A DNA stretch of 64,000 nt, from contig VZTJ01001205.1 in NCBI GenBank assembly GCA_013397795.1, forward strand, positions 884,477 to 948,476, given 5' to 3'. Of this stretch, positions 44,051-56,800 are shown in pieces. The stretch's first letter is position 1. Every line of letters starts with the position of its first letter. The notes beneath the pieces are model-generated. The model did no database searches, was not told the DNA's origin, and saw only the letters and a program-made list of their open reading frames with translations. The translations under genes and the position numbers were made by a program. Origin of the DNA: Orthonyx spaldingii (lineage: Eukaryota > Chordata > Aves > Passeriformes > Orthonychidae).

Positions 44051-46479
44051 TGAGGACTGGCTAACAAGGATTGTGGGGGTTGAGGTTCAGTTTGCTTTAC
44101 TCCTTTTTCCTTCTCTTATTTAGGACTTTTCTGTTCGCAAATTGAGATCCAGCCCCTCCAGCAGGGCTTTGCCATGCCCTTGTGGAGGCTGCCAGGGGCA
44201 GACCAGCTCCCAAAAAGAACTCCCAGTCTGTTCGGGGCCTTGCCCCTAGAAACAGGAACTGCTGGTCCTGTAATTAAGACTTCAGGGAGCATCCTGTGGC
44301 TGAGGGAGCTCAGAGTTTACTGGGTCATCTTAAATGCAACAGGAATACTTTCTGGTAGTGTTTACAAACTGCCAAGAGCTGCTATTTAAAGAAAAACTGA
44401 GTCTCCTGTCAGCTGCTTCAGTGCATGGGGAGCACGGTCAGTTGTTGATGTCCTGGGATTATTTGGGAAAGAAGCAGAAGTTCAGCCCCGGTCCCTGCTG
44501 CTCCTCCTCCCTGCTCCCAGGGCAGACTCACTGCTGGGCTCTCAGGCCTGGGTCATTTCCCCAGCCCTGGGCTGCAGGGCTCTGCTCGGCTGCCAAAGGT
44601 GAACTGAGACTCTGCCCACATCCTGCTCCAGGCTGGCTGCAGGGAACACAGAGCTGAGCTGTCGCCGAGGGCAGGTGCCTGGAGCAGAGCGTGGGGCAGG
44701 GTTATGTTTGCTGCCTGAGAGGGAGCCCCGTGCCACGAGTTAGCCCTTAATGTTTGATTTCCTTCTGCTTTGATTTAATCTCTGGGGATCGTTTCAGCTG
44801 TTCACATGCGACTTCTGTGCACAATTTTGAACACTGCTCGAGATTTGGGGAGTTATTGTGTAGATATTCCAGTTATTGATACTATAGTTATAACAGATTT
44901 AAACTGTTGAGATACTGTTGAAATGGATTTTGACCTAGAGGTGACAAGAGCACTTGTCATTTTACATGTGCAGCTGTTGCCCTTCTGTGAAATGTATGAA
45001 GACTTGTACTTTTGTAGCTCTTAGCTTCTGATAACTGCCAAAAACCTTGAGAAAAAAGGTTTATACATTAAATTCTGCTTGTTTTCACACTGGACTTTGC
45101 GTTTCCCCCTAATAATTTGCTTTAGTATTCGCACAACACATCACTCTTTTATGTTCTGTTTATTTGAAAAGTCTTTTGTCTGCTTTGTAAGATTAAAAAT
45201 CAGCTCCTACAAAACCTTTGTGTTGTATTGTGCACCTGACTGTGAAGACCAGAGATCTGGGGGATCTCAGTGTGTTCACTATACCTGGAATGAATGTGTT
45301 GTTTTAAAAACAAAGGCAACAGTGCTCAGGCAGAGTTGCACAATTCCCATGCTCAGGAAAGTCAGATGCACAAATTCCACGGCCACAATGCTCCTGCCTG
45401 CTAATCTGAGGGAAGAGATCCAAGTAACAAAGGTCTGAATCCATGGAGATGAACCATTTCAGGTCTGTGAGCTTTACCTTGATGACAATGCCTGGAGCCT
45501 TAACCCTCCACTCTTCACACATCCTGCGGTGCCTCGTTTTTCCAGCATATGCTGTGTGACATCCGCATTAATCTGAGCGCCCCGCAGTACCAAAGCACAG
45601 CAGGATGAGTTAAGGACAGGCTGTTGGCCTTAACTTTCATTTTTCTGCTTTTGTTGCTGTGTGTCATGGATAAAGGTGACCTGCAAGGGAGGAGGGGGAA
45701 AAGCACCTTCTGCTTGTGTCCCATTTTGCTTCGTTAGGTTGTACAAAACGTTTTGAAAGGTTGTTTGTTTAGTTCTTGGCTGCTTTTTTTTTGTTGTTTT
45801 TTTTTTGTTCTCTTTTAGAGATATCAGATCCAGACTTCTCTGGTTTTCCTAGGAGACATAGTAGAAAACTGGAGAGCTCTTGGGATTAAAAGTCTAAAGC
45901 TCAGGCAGTTGAAAGGGGAAGAGGATTTTAGTTATAACATTTTTAACCTCTTGGTTCTTTGTTTCTGTTTGTTAGTACCAGCTCAGCACCACTCCTGCTT
46001 CATGTCTTTCACATTCTGACTCTTTGGTTAAGATGTGAAGATCTCTCATTCCCACTCTCTGAGCCTCCAGAGAACTCCAGCAAACACAGATCTTAAACAA
46101 ACACCCTCCTCAGCCACCACATAGATCTGCAAACTCCTGGTCTTTTTTCAGACAGATACACACACACACACCAGACGTCTTTTTATTGTTTGTTGCCTAC
46201 ATTCTCTGCTACTCTTCTTGAGGGCACTCTCTTGAAATTCCACTTGTCTTATTTTCCCCAAAAGAAAAACCAGAAAATAGGATCTATTTACTTCAAAGAA
46301 AAAGTGTGATTATATTTCTTTCATATATATTGACTGCAACAGGATGGTCTGACTCAGGAATTTAGAAGAGGCAAAAATTATTTCCTCTAATTATTTTTTT
46401 ATTGAAGAACTAGTTTTGTACCATTTATTTTTATTATAGTTGCTGTTTCATTAGAGGGATTATCATCCTGAAGTTTAAT
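44051..46479. other. Gene-free unique DNA
   Basis: No gene is recognised. GC-richer DNA at 44490-44740 opens short frames in both strands. Simple repeats are a split T10-GTTG-T10 tract at 45784-45807 and (AC)7 at 46158-46171. The 119-codon frame at 45079-45438 shows no domain. Confidence 0.58.
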
Positions 46480-46625
46480 ACAGATGAAAGAATAGGAAGA
46501 GGAATTAATAATTGATCTTAATCATCTCTTTGGAGCTGCTGCACTCTCCTCCAATTAATTTGAGGCATTACAAGGGCTCTTGTAGAATGAAGGGGGCAAG
46601 CCCATGTATTAATAATCTGTAGAGT
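46480..46625. promoter_or_regulatory. Candidate conserved non-coding block
   Basis: Contains GGAATTAATAATTGATCTTAATC near 46501-46523, CTCCAATTAATTTGAGGCATTAC near 46549, and TGTATTAATAATCTG near 46605. The density of ATTA/TAAT words is high and there is no repeat character. Confidence 0.35.
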
Positions 46626-49600
46626 TTTGGCATATATGACAGTACCATGGGGACACTCACTCTCTATCCCTGCACATGTTCCTTCTGTGCACGTGGTGAC
46701 TTCAGGAAATCTGGTTAAACCAACTCAGGGGCCTCTTAGTGTCTGTCAGTGTTTGCAGAGGTCACAGCCGACTCTTCCATCCCTGAAAAGTGAAAAGCTT
46801 TGCCATTTTTCTTAACTCTAGCTAGGTGGTGATTGTAAATAATCAGATCCTCTGATATTTTTAAAGGTTGTCTAAACATACAAGCTTTGAGGGAGCTGTA
46901 AAGGCAGGAGTAGAGTTGAACAGTTGAATGCATCCTGCATGAAAGATAAAAGAATTGTGGGATTTATAAAGCTTGACAACTTCTTTAACCATGCCTGGTG
47001 TGATAACACTATCAGTGATTTCTCTTCTGAAACCCAAATTTGAGTATTTAACATAAACACCCAGTCTGGGCTGCCCTGGCTCCTCCGTGAATCCAGACTT
47101 GCTTCTTGTGTGACATCCAGCGGTTCAAGTATTTGTGGTGCAAATTCACGTGTGGCCTGGAGCATTGCTCCTCTTCCTTCTGTTCCTCAAGAAAAAACCT
47201 TCTATGTGAAAATGAAATTACATGAAAATGCTTGTTTTCAGACCGGAGAGGGCTGTGTGTGTGTGGATGGCTTGTGAGGGATTGCAGGGGGTGGAGGCAT
47301 CGGTCCCTGTGCTGCCTGATCAGGGCAGAGCATCCAGAAAGTGCCTCAAATGACAAAGGGATTGGAATCAAATCACAGAAGTACTAGGAATCAAATTGGA
47401 GTGGATAAAAGAATTGGCTGTTTCCTGAACAACCTGCATCCTTTCTGGAACTGCAGTAAAGCTGATTGTGAGATCACCCCATGCCTATCCCAGGTAAAAG
47501 TCAGGATTAGTTAACTGTCACTACTGGCAGTCTTCCAGACCAGTTAAACTATTAAAGGAAAACCAAAAACTATTTTTCTCCAGAGCTTCTCAATATTTTT
47601 CTCAACTCTGCTGTTACTCTTCTGTGAAAAACATTTGCTTTGAAAAAGCAGCAAATTTTGGCAAATACAAACTTAACCAAAACCTTTGTCGTGGTATGTA
47701 AGGACAGTTTGTACAATGAGTGCTGTTTGTTGAACCGTGGGCTTTGGCAGGCACTGACCACACAAATTAACAAACCTCAGCGGCCAGTGCACATTTTGTT
47801 TGCCCCACAGAGTCTGTGGCAGTCAGCAGCTGCTGTCAGAGCCTGCCTTGTGCTGTCTGACTTGACCAGACCTGAGTTTTTCTGCCCTCCTTCTGTTACC
47901 CACGACATCCTGTGCTGCTGTGCGAGCACCCAGGCTGGACTCTGTGTCCACGGCAGTGTGAGCTACAGAGAGCTTCTCCAGCCCATGTTTCCCCTCTCCC
48001 TGCTCTGTTCACCTTTCTGCTGTGAAATGTATCAAGTGTTTTCTTGGAGAGAATGGAGATGGGGGAACCACCCGAGTTCTTGTGGCAGAACCCAGCAGCT
48101 CTGGAGCCGCTGCGGGCTGGGTCGTGCTGATCCGCTGTGAGGGCCTCTCCAGCTGGGCCTTCCTTCGAGACCAACACTCTCACACTCCACCTCTGTCTTT
48201 CCTTCCCCCCCAAAAAACCCTTTTGGAGAGCTGCTGGGGCAGAGAAAGTGCTTTAATGGTGAACCAAAACATGCAGATGTTGAAGCCCAACTCCCTGTGA
48301 CAGCACCCGTGCAGTGGTTCTGTGCAGTTTGAATTACTCTCAGATACTTTCTGTTCTGGGCTGATGTTTTGTAACAGGATTTTGAAGTGGCTGTGACTGG
48401 TAGTTTCTGAATTAGCCCTTCTGTATTAATAGCTTTTTCTTTCTCTGGCCTTTTCAACAGAAGTGTCAGTTCCTGTTTTACCCAGCTGCTGGCCAATTTT
48501 GGATGGTCTGGGACTTGGGACAGGCACACACGTGTTTAGATGCTTTTCCCAAATATCATCCAAGTCTCTCAGGCCTGGCAGATGGTTTGACAGGACTAAT
48601 TACACTTCCTGGTTTTGTCACAGATTAGCAGTGTCCATAAGTCTTTAACGTGGGAAGGCTGTTCTGGGACCAAGCTCATTTCATTTTATGGCATCTGAGC
48701 GAGGGGCTCCAAAGGACGGACCATCAGAATTGCTTTTTTGTAATTTTAAAAGCCCAAACCTCGCTATCAAAGCCTGTCCAGCTTAGTGTGAGGCCAGGTT
48801 GTTCAGGGAGAGATTTTACAGTCGCTATCCCTGAGGTATCACCTTCCTGGGACATGGACCCTGCCTTGGTGTGGCCAATATTTTGAGATGCCTCAAGAGT
48901 GTTTTCACGTGTCAGCGGATGTCAGGTCTTGGTGAGATGTCTGAAAATCCCTGCTCACAGGAACAAGGACATGCACACTTGTGTTAAGTAGGACATACTT
49001 GTGTGTGTACTCCAGCTGTGAAGTACTGGGAAGGAAGAACCCACCCAGGCTGTGTAAAGCTTCTTGCTGCACAGGTAGGGAAATGCCATCTGCAGTGGTC
49101 ATGAGCAGTGAGACTAAGCAGGCTGTTCCCCATATCCCTGAGGTGGTTCCCTGGTGTACGTGCTCAGCACTGCACTGCTACCACAGATTTTTAGTTGTTC
49201 TATATAGATGTGTAAGCAAATGAATGAAACTGCAAACAACTTTTAAATGTTTGAGTATCGAACCCCAGAAACATTTAAAACCTCTGATAGTATTGCTTTC
49301 TTGGTTTATGACTGTCCCACTGTATAAATCATATCAGGAAGAATAGCTGCAGGGGTAAAGGACTTTATTGTCCATACTTCATGGCTATTCTTTTATGAAA
49401 TTTACTCCCTTTTTTCACATTAAAAATAGCCATAACTGTTTATTAGTTTGGATTCATTTTATAATACAACTTAATGTAGCCAGCAGTTACTGAAAGTTCA
49501 GAAGAATCTATTTAATAGGAAATTTGGCACAGCAAAAACCTGCTGCTGGGGAGATGAATCTCAATAATTGTTTTGCTGTATTATGATGCAGAAAATGCAG

Positions 49601-50195
49601 TTCTGAAGCAGTGAAGCTCTCTCCAAGTAAAATTGGTGTGAGAGGAAAAAGTAATTTAACACTAAGACTATGCCTTGGTAGCCATGGAGCAGTTAAAACC
49701 CTGAAATTCTGCTGCTCTTTGAAAGTGTTATTTGTGGTGGAACAGGAGGGTTGCACGTATTTAGTCTAAAACTATTAATTATGCTGTTTAATGTGACCTG
49801 CAGAGAGCTGGCTCACCAGATGGGATGGAGCTCATCCTTTTCCATTTGTTGTGTGTGCTGAGGGTTGGGAAGTACTTTGTTTCTCCGAGGTATCACGGCA
49901 CAGGCCGCCGGCACAGCAGCAATGCCGCATGAATGAGCAGGAAACTCATCTGCATTCACCTGCTGCTGCTTGCAGAGGCACCACCACAAACACGAGACCT
50001 CCCCTCCTCGGAAGAGGCTGTGTCCTGGTTCCTCGCCCTGCTAGTTCCTGTCTGTGATGAGAAAACTGCAGGTGGTGCGTGGTGATTGTGTCGATCAGTT
50101 TGGGAAGGGATGGGCGCTGCCGTGGGAGCGCCCGTGGCAGTCAGAGAGCAGCCTCCTGACGGTCAGCCTGGGCTGTGGGATCACCAGTGTTCAGG
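46626..50195. other. Gene-free unique DNA
   Basis: No gene is recognised. Two opposing frames overlap here (166 codons plus at 47640-48140 and 165 codons minus at 48032-48529). Neither resembles a family I know, and both run through GC-richer text around 47800-48250. A mild CpG rise occurs at 49870-50130. Confidence 0.55.
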
Positions 50196-50346
50196 ACAGC
50201 CTCCTGCTGTATTACAGATAAATAAATAGGGAGATTTCCATCTTCTTCTCTTTTCTTGGCTTGCACCAGGAGCTCATGAATCAATCGTCAATGAGCCAAC
50301 TTCGCAGCCAATTGCGGTAATGATGTATGTGATTAACAGGCTGGGA
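50196..50346. promoter_or_regulatory. Strong candidate conserved non-coding block
   Basis: The stretch from about 50264 to 50341 reads GCACCAGGAGCTCATGAATC, ATCGTCAATGAGCC, TTCGCAGCCAATTGCGG, TAATGATGTATGTGATTAAC. The CpGs at TCG, TCG and GCG inside AT-rich homeodomain/CCAAT-like text, and the absence of repeats, give it a deeply conserved look. It is followed directly by a long pyrimidine tract. Confidence 0.4.
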
Positions 50347-50414
50347 TTCTTTCCCTTCTTCCTCTTCCCCCTTTTCTTCTGCCTTTTTTCCCTTTTTTTT
50401 TTTTTTTTTTCTTT
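50347..50414. repeat. 68-base polypyrimidine tract
   Basis: Pure C/T apart from one G at 50381, ending in T18 at 50393-50410. It could pass for a very strong polypyrimidine tract of a plus-strand splice acceptor (next AGs at ACGAG and GGCAG, 50418-50431), but no recognisable exon follows. It also accounts for the F-rich start of the 196-codon frame at 50320-50910. Confidence 0.8.
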
Positions 50415-50489
50415 GAATACACGAGATGGAGGCAGTTTCTTGTCATGGCAAGCGAGGCGGGGTGCTGGTGTCACATCCCACCCCATCCC

Positions 50490-50770
50490 TCGGTGGGCAC
50501 GTGAGTGTCTCTCCCTGCCCTGCCATGTGCTGGGTGGGAGGAAGTTTTTCCTCGCCGAGCAGCGCCCGGCTCTGCCTGAGGGATTGGGAACATATTGCTC
50601 GGCAGGTGGGGCCCGCTCAGACGCATTTAGTGTTATTTCAGCACTGACAGCAAAAATACATCACACGGGCCCGCGGTGCCAATGCGCGCCACGGGAGCCC
50701 GAGCGGGGGGACTGCAGCCTGCGAGCACAATGCTCAGCCTTAATATATTATTTTGACCCAATAACTGGTC
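50490..50770. promoter_or_regulatory. CpG-dense patch
   Basis: A GC-rich stretch with many CpGs (CTCGCCGAGCAGCGCCCGG near 50552, GGCCCGCGGTGCCAATGCGCGCC near 50668, CCCGAGCGGGG near 50697) set in an AT-rich neighbourhood, ending with the AT-rich CTTAATATATTATTTTGACCC. This could be a small CpG island or a GC-rich enhancer. No first exon is recognisable. Confidence 0.38.
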
Positions 50771-53462
50771 CCTGGGAAATCAGGGAAGTATCTTGCTGTC
50801 CAGAGAGACTGGGCTTTTTCTGTGAGGTCTCCAGGAAAGGTGTCCTTAATGATGCTTTGCCTTCCAACCCAATGGGTTTTTTACCTCATCACAAGGCAAA
50901 TCAGACGTAGCCATGAACACCCCAGATTTTTGAGGCTCCTCTGCACACACAAGCTTGTGGGTTTTCAGTTATTTTATCTACTTGTTAGTTAAAAGTTTTT
51001 GTGGTCTATCTGCTAGCTGTGGGGTGTGCATAGCCTTCTGCAGGAAATATTGGGGTCCAGATGTGCCAAGTCCAGTACCAAGATGGAGAGTCCCATAATT
51101 ATCATGTTCAAAAGGTTTTCCCTTGGTCAGCAATGTGCTTATGACACTATCAGTTTGGCTTCAGCTGAGGCATGGATAGATTATTTTTCCCTGTTAATTA
51201 CAATCATTGTAGGTTTGGGTTTGCTTTGTTTCATTTTTAAAAGATCAGCTAAGCAGCAGTTTCATGAGAGCCTGATCACAGTCCATTGTAGGACTTGCAC
51301 TTTGTTATCCAACTTCATACACAAACCAATAAATGAAAGTGGAATAAGGAAGAAAGATGAAGAGGGGTAATACATGCCATGTTTTACAAAGCATCATGCA
51401 AACAGACTTCATTTCCTTTGGAAATCTCCGTACTTAAAAAGGTTACAAAGTTCAAGAACCTGCTCGGGGTCTGGTAGATGCTCTGCATCCTCCATTCTGA
51501 CTGTAATTAATTGGGTGTATAAGTGAGAGCTAATATCCTACTTCAAAATGAAGAGAAACTGGGGGAAAATAAAAAAGAAGCATCTGGAAGCTCACTAGGA
51601 TATACAACTACCCAGGTAGCACAGCTGGACCAGGGTGACTTTAGTCTGGGCAAAGCAGGGTAGGGCTTTTAGTCAGGGTAGGGCTGGAGAAGTCCAGACA
51701 TGCAAAGGTCTTAAAAGAAGTAGGAACAGTGAATGGTGGATTTATCTGTCCCAGGATCCATTTCTGCATTTCAGAGATTAAAATCTGACCCCTGTGGGTT
51801 TAGGTGGGTTTTTTCCTTCTGAATCCTAGAATTTTGGTTAACACTGGAACCCTTGTATTCCATGTATTCATCAGCAGGTTTAAAGATTAATTCCCAGCAG
51901 AGACTTCCTCAGTACATTGATTTCTTTATCTACAGAGATGCTACAGGTAGCAGCTCACAGCAGAAGTCAGTTTGGGCAATGCTTTTATGTAAAGCACACA
52001 ATGCAAACCACAGTGGCTGTTGGATGGTTCATTTTGTAGTGTTGTAGGTACTCCAGACGGGCAGTGAGATAGAGGACGTGAAAAAAGTCAAGCTCAATGA
52101 GACTGGAAAGTTTTATCTTCTAATTTGTCCAAAGGCATTATTCCACAATGGGATTTACATGGGTAAATCCCTCCTGAGGAAAGATTGAGAAATGTCTCTG
52201 CTTTCTGTTGTGGTGATTTGAATTAGCAACCAAGCGAGAATTAAATAATGGGAAAAGCTCCAGATGCCTCAGCTACATGTGGAGAACTTCCTGTGGTCGC
52301 TTCAGGAGTCTGCCTGATTTCACTGACGTAAGTAAGCTGAGTAGATGAAGCCTTGGTAACTCCCTGAGATGGATGAGACACGTCAGGGCACAGGCAAATA
52401 GAATTTTTTGTCATCCTCAAGCCTAATTTTAAGCTTGTGGTTACCTTGGGAGACTGATATTTCCTGAAGTCTGTACCACAGCTCGTTGGCGTTGCAGGAG
52501 CGATTCATTTTCTGAGCAATGGCCTTTGGAGCCAAGAGCCACACTGAGCCAGGGTCGGGGCTGGCTCTGCTCCGTCCCTGCCTGAGCACAGCCAGGGCAC
52601 ACTCCGTGTTTTGTTCTGCTCTTGGCACGTTTTCCAGGTGTTCAGCCCTGAGAAGAAATACAGAAAGTGGGGCTGAGTTCATGCAGTGAGAAGGGGGCAG
52701 TTCCCCCCTGCCCAGGGCTCTGAGTGGGAGCTGTGGTAGGAAACAGCCCTGCACTGTGCTGAGGCTCCGCAGACAGGAGCTGGAAGGGCTCAGCAGAAGC
52801 CTGATTACACTGACCTATAAATCCAGCTGGTTTCCTGTTGCCTGTGTCCCGTTGGCAGCGCTGAGGAAATGTTACGGGTGCACCTGGTCCATTCCACGGA
52901 GCCGCAGGTGTCTCCCCCCATGTGCTCCCATCCCCTTTGGCAGCACTCGGTGGCGAGCAGTTTATTAGCTCACTTTTCACCTGTAAAAACTGCTGGAAAA
53001 TGCCAGCCTGGCATTTCAGGGCCTCACCAGAAGCAAGCTGTGCTGGTGTGAGAGCTCTGAAATGCTGTCAGCCCTGTCTGCAGCTGCAGCGGTGACTGCC
53101 GCGGGTTTGTGTCTGTGCTGTGCAGATTCACAGGCGCTGTGAGGAGCTGTCATTTTGCTTGCAGAATGGTACTAATTTAAAAATAGGAAGTCTGCTAAAG
53201 TATTAATGATACCAGATGTGGCTGTTACATTTTTTTCTTTACCTGTCATGTACAATAGCGATGGATGTTATTTTCCCAACCACGGCACTGAGATAGGAAG
53301 AGAACTCTGAAAGAATCAAGATTTTTTCCTTTGCTGTATTGTCCTAAGGTGGATTTCTTTGGGCAGAGAGCGTGAGTTTTTTGTTTTGAAAGGGCATCAC
53401 GGTGCTGTACAACCACATTGCACCTCATGTTCCTCACATTCTTAAAACAACTGTGCCACGAG
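50771..53462. other. Gene-free unique DNA
   Basis: No gene is recognised. A perfect 8-bp hairpin, AAATGCCA at 52998-53005 and TGGCATTT at 53009-53016 around GCC, is the only structure. The frame at 51026-51370 encodes one hydrophobic run but has no family likeness and is not called. Confidence 0.57.
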
Positions 53463-53838
53463 CATAGAAAACCATAGAAAAACAGAACAGTTTGTGCTGG
53501 AAGAGACCTGAAAGATCATCCTTTTCCACCCCCTGCCATGAGCAGGGATACCTTCTACTATTCCACTGTCTCTAAGCCCCATCCAACCCGGGGTTGGACA
53601 CTTCCAGGGATCCAGGGGCAGCCACAGTTTCTCTGGGCACCCTGTGCCAGGGCCTCCCCACCCTCACAGGGAAGAATTTCTTGCCAATATCCCATCTAAA
53701 GCCACTCTCTGGCAGTGGGAAGCCATTCCCCTTCTCCTGTCACTCCAGGACCTGGTAATTAGTGTCTCTCCATCTTTCCTGTAGGCTCCCTTCTGGAAGG
53801 CCACAATTAGGTTACTCTAAAGCTTCCCTTCTCCAGAG
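53463..53838 (-). mobile_element. CR1 LINE fragment, 3' UTR and tail
   Basis: Antisense copy. On the plus strand it opens with a degenerate CATAGAAAACCATAGAAAAA tail, then the inverted CR1 words CACCCCCTGCCATGAGCAGGG, CCATCCAACCCGGGGTTGG, CACTTCCAGGGATCCAGGGG, TCTCTGGGCACCCTGTGCC, GGGAAGAATTTCTTGCC, GGGAAGCCATTCCCCTTCTCC and AAGGCCACAATTAGG. It fades after CTTCTCCAGAG near 53838. It is 5'-truncated and inactive. It shares family-specific words with the copy at 36.5 kb. Confidence 0.94.
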
Positions 53839-56800
53839 TCACACAGGCAGCCTCCCTTCCCCCTGCCCATGCACACATCACGTTCTTGTGACTCTGTTGT
53901 GTTTCCCTCCTCTGGCTGAGCACACTCCTTGGTTTTGCTGTTGGCCCCTTGGCCAGCTGTCTCCTAGGCTGACCTTTAGCTCCCCTTTCCATACTAGAGT
54001 TACTGATTTGCACAGAATTTCTCATAACTGGATGTTTTTAGGTCTCTATCAAATGTAACTGAAAAGCAAGAAGGGGTTTGAAAATTACTAGTGCTGGGTG
54101 GGCTGAGAGCCTTTTTGCATAAAACTTGTTTTTGCACAAAGGCCGGCAAAAAATGAAAGCAGAATTACTTGTCTAAGTAGTGTGATTTGTGCCATACAGA
54201 TAGAAGATAACAATGGCACCATCTTGCACTTTATCCCTGAAGAACTGGTGAAAAAAATTACCTTTTCAGGTTAGTAGTATTTCACAGAGGCCTTGTAGGC
54301 TGCCTGAGTGACTACACAAGGCACAAGACCATGCCTAATCAAGCTTTTTGTCCACTTATGCTCCTGTGTGGCACCTGCCAGTTGTCAGTGTTGTGTAAGA
54401 CTATTTATACAAGAAAATCAGATAAAGTAGTATTGACAGGGAAAAGCCAGTGGCATCCTTAGCTTTTACATCCAAACAAAGAGTGGACAAAAAACACAGA
54501 ATGTGCCTACTGCTGGTATGACTCTGTTCCTGATTTTCTCCAAGTAAGATCACAAAACAGTTCTGAAGTGTAGTAACACTGGGTTCTGTTCTATCTGCCT
54601 AAGGAATCACTTGTGCTGCACGTGGGGGCAATTCACAAATCCAATGGCAAACATCAGGAATGAACTTGGAGCCCTTGTTCCTGGAGAGCAGGGGTAGCAG
54701 AGGCTGTCCCATTTTCTCAGCAGATGGACTCCCTTAAGCTTTTATCAATGGAACTGGGGACCCCAATGGAGTAACAGAAACCAGATTTGTTCTGCAGACC
54801 CTCACATGAGGAGGACGTGAACCCCTCAGGCTCCCAGAGCCCAGGCTGGAAGCAGAGTTCAGCACACACTGAGTTAGCAGGGGGGAAATGGGGCTTGGAG
54901 TGGGCAATCCTGAGCCTGTCCATGCGCAGGGAGGGAGAACCTGGCGTGGGCACAGGCACTGACACATCACTGCAGCATGAGGGGCTGGGGTCATTCCAAA
55001 ACACTCTTCCTGAGGCTTAATTGAGATTTCTTGGAGGCCTGCTCTTGCACATATAAAGGCTCATTACCAGGAAATCAGAGTTTACAGTGTTTATCTAGTG
55101 AGTTATGAAAATACCAGATAATAAGACTAATGACTCAACACAGCATTTTCCAAATTGTGAAGTAATCTTCGGGTTTTCCAAGATGATTATTATTATTATA
55201 TTAGTTGCACTTTTTAGTCTGTCAGAAAAGAAATAAATACAAGGCCTGTATTTTTCCATTAACATTCGGAGAACATCTGTTGCGTATTGTAAATAACATA
55301 CTTATAAAGCAAACTGATAATAACTACTCAGACTATTTTCCTGTTCTGGCTATAGCGTTCTGCACCATACAATATGTTATGTACTACACGCTTTATCTGG
55401 CCCAGAATAAAATGGGGTTATTCTAATAGTACCAGTCAATTACATATAAAATAACCCAAATAGTTTACAAAAACTAAAAACACTAAAAACATGCATTCAG
55501 ATTGTGTTAATGAAGAACAATAATAACAGAGCAGAGTGCAGGGATATAAACTGCTTCAGCTCTGCATTTGGAAGAGTACACACCTCTGAGATTTTGGGGT
55601 GCTTGAAGCATTTAAGCAGGGAGGGATGAAAGAGTTTCTAAAATCACATTTCCCCTGAATCTCTCTCTCAAAACACATACCAGCCTACAGTAAATTATTT
55701 CAGAATGCCAATCAGAGTAATAGAAAAATAACCCCATATGGTTCTTCTTTTAAACTCCACCTCTAAAATGCTGCACTTTGTCAGCCTGAAGTTTCTATCT
55801 CAGTTTTATAAGATTGAAGGTATAGTTTAGATTTTTTTTTTTTTTTGCTTCCTGGGAGGCTGTAGTCCTCAATAACTTGAAAATCCTTTGAAGCTGAACT
55901 TGTGCTAACATGACCTTCTTTAATTGCTAAAATAAAGATGTTCTCATTGCAGTACTACACGTAGCAGTGTGAATGCAGAACAACTTCACAATTTTCACAA
56001 TTATGTCAATCTAAAATTGTCATAATTATCACAGGAATAAGGCCCATGCTATTGAAGTTTCCAGCAAGGTAGAGCATGTACTCGATGCACATCAGAACAA
56101 GCTATTTCCTGGGAGCCAGGAATCAATATCCTTTCGACTGATCAGTAGGTGCATCCTGTAAGTACAGGCTGTTCTCACAATCGTCTCCTCCCCTCTGAAG
56201 TCACCTGAGACAGTCAGAGTTGTGTCTGCTCACACACAGGAGTGCAGCCAAGCGCTTTCCTTCCCAGTGAAGAGGAGGAAGAAGATAAAAGGATAACTTT
56301 ATCTTTTCTAATTGCATAACAAAGTCACCTGAGTTTCTGGGTGGGCCCCTCTTTCTTTGCATATTTAATTTGCTTTAGTTCTGCAGCACCCTTGCCGTGT
56401 GCAGTGATTTCTCTATTTGGCCTTGCACTGGCCTGTTGGTGTTTGCTGGTATGGAAAGGCCTGAAGTTTGCTTTATTCCACCTTGACATAGCCTTAGTCA
56501 AGAGAAGCAGGAGGGAGGAGGTGGCAGTTGGCTGGGAAGGCTTTGTCTGGGAAGCAGCAGTATGGGGAATGCCATCTGTCACAGCTCTCCGTGGCATTAT
56601 CTCAGTCAGAACCCCAGCAGTGACAATGCCTCCACACCCACACCCCGTATCTCACAGAGCTGCTGGGGAGGGGTAAGTGCAGGGACCAAACACTCCCACA
56701 AGTCAGATATCAATGCTCCTCAATACTGTATTGAACATTATTGTTTATACCTGGAAGCCCCACTGTTCCTGACCTCAGGAGTTCCAGATTCAACTAGCCT

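Noticed and set aside
47640..48529. Opposing 166- and 165-codon frames
   Set aside because: They overlap on opposite strands in GC-richer DNA, neither resembles a known protein, and no splice or promoter context supports them.
50864..50885. CCTTCCAACCC, resembling a CR1 end
   Set aside because: Only the short core matches; the bases on both sides are not CR1.
50320..50910. 196-codon plus-strand frame
   Set aside because: Its first part is a translated 68-base pyrimidine tract (F/L/P/S-rich) and the rest is a CpG-rich patch. There is no family likeness.
51026..51370. 114-codon frame with a hydrophobic segment
   Set aside because: A single membrane-like run in an AT-rich frame is common by chance; there is no family likeness, and splice or promoter support is lacking.
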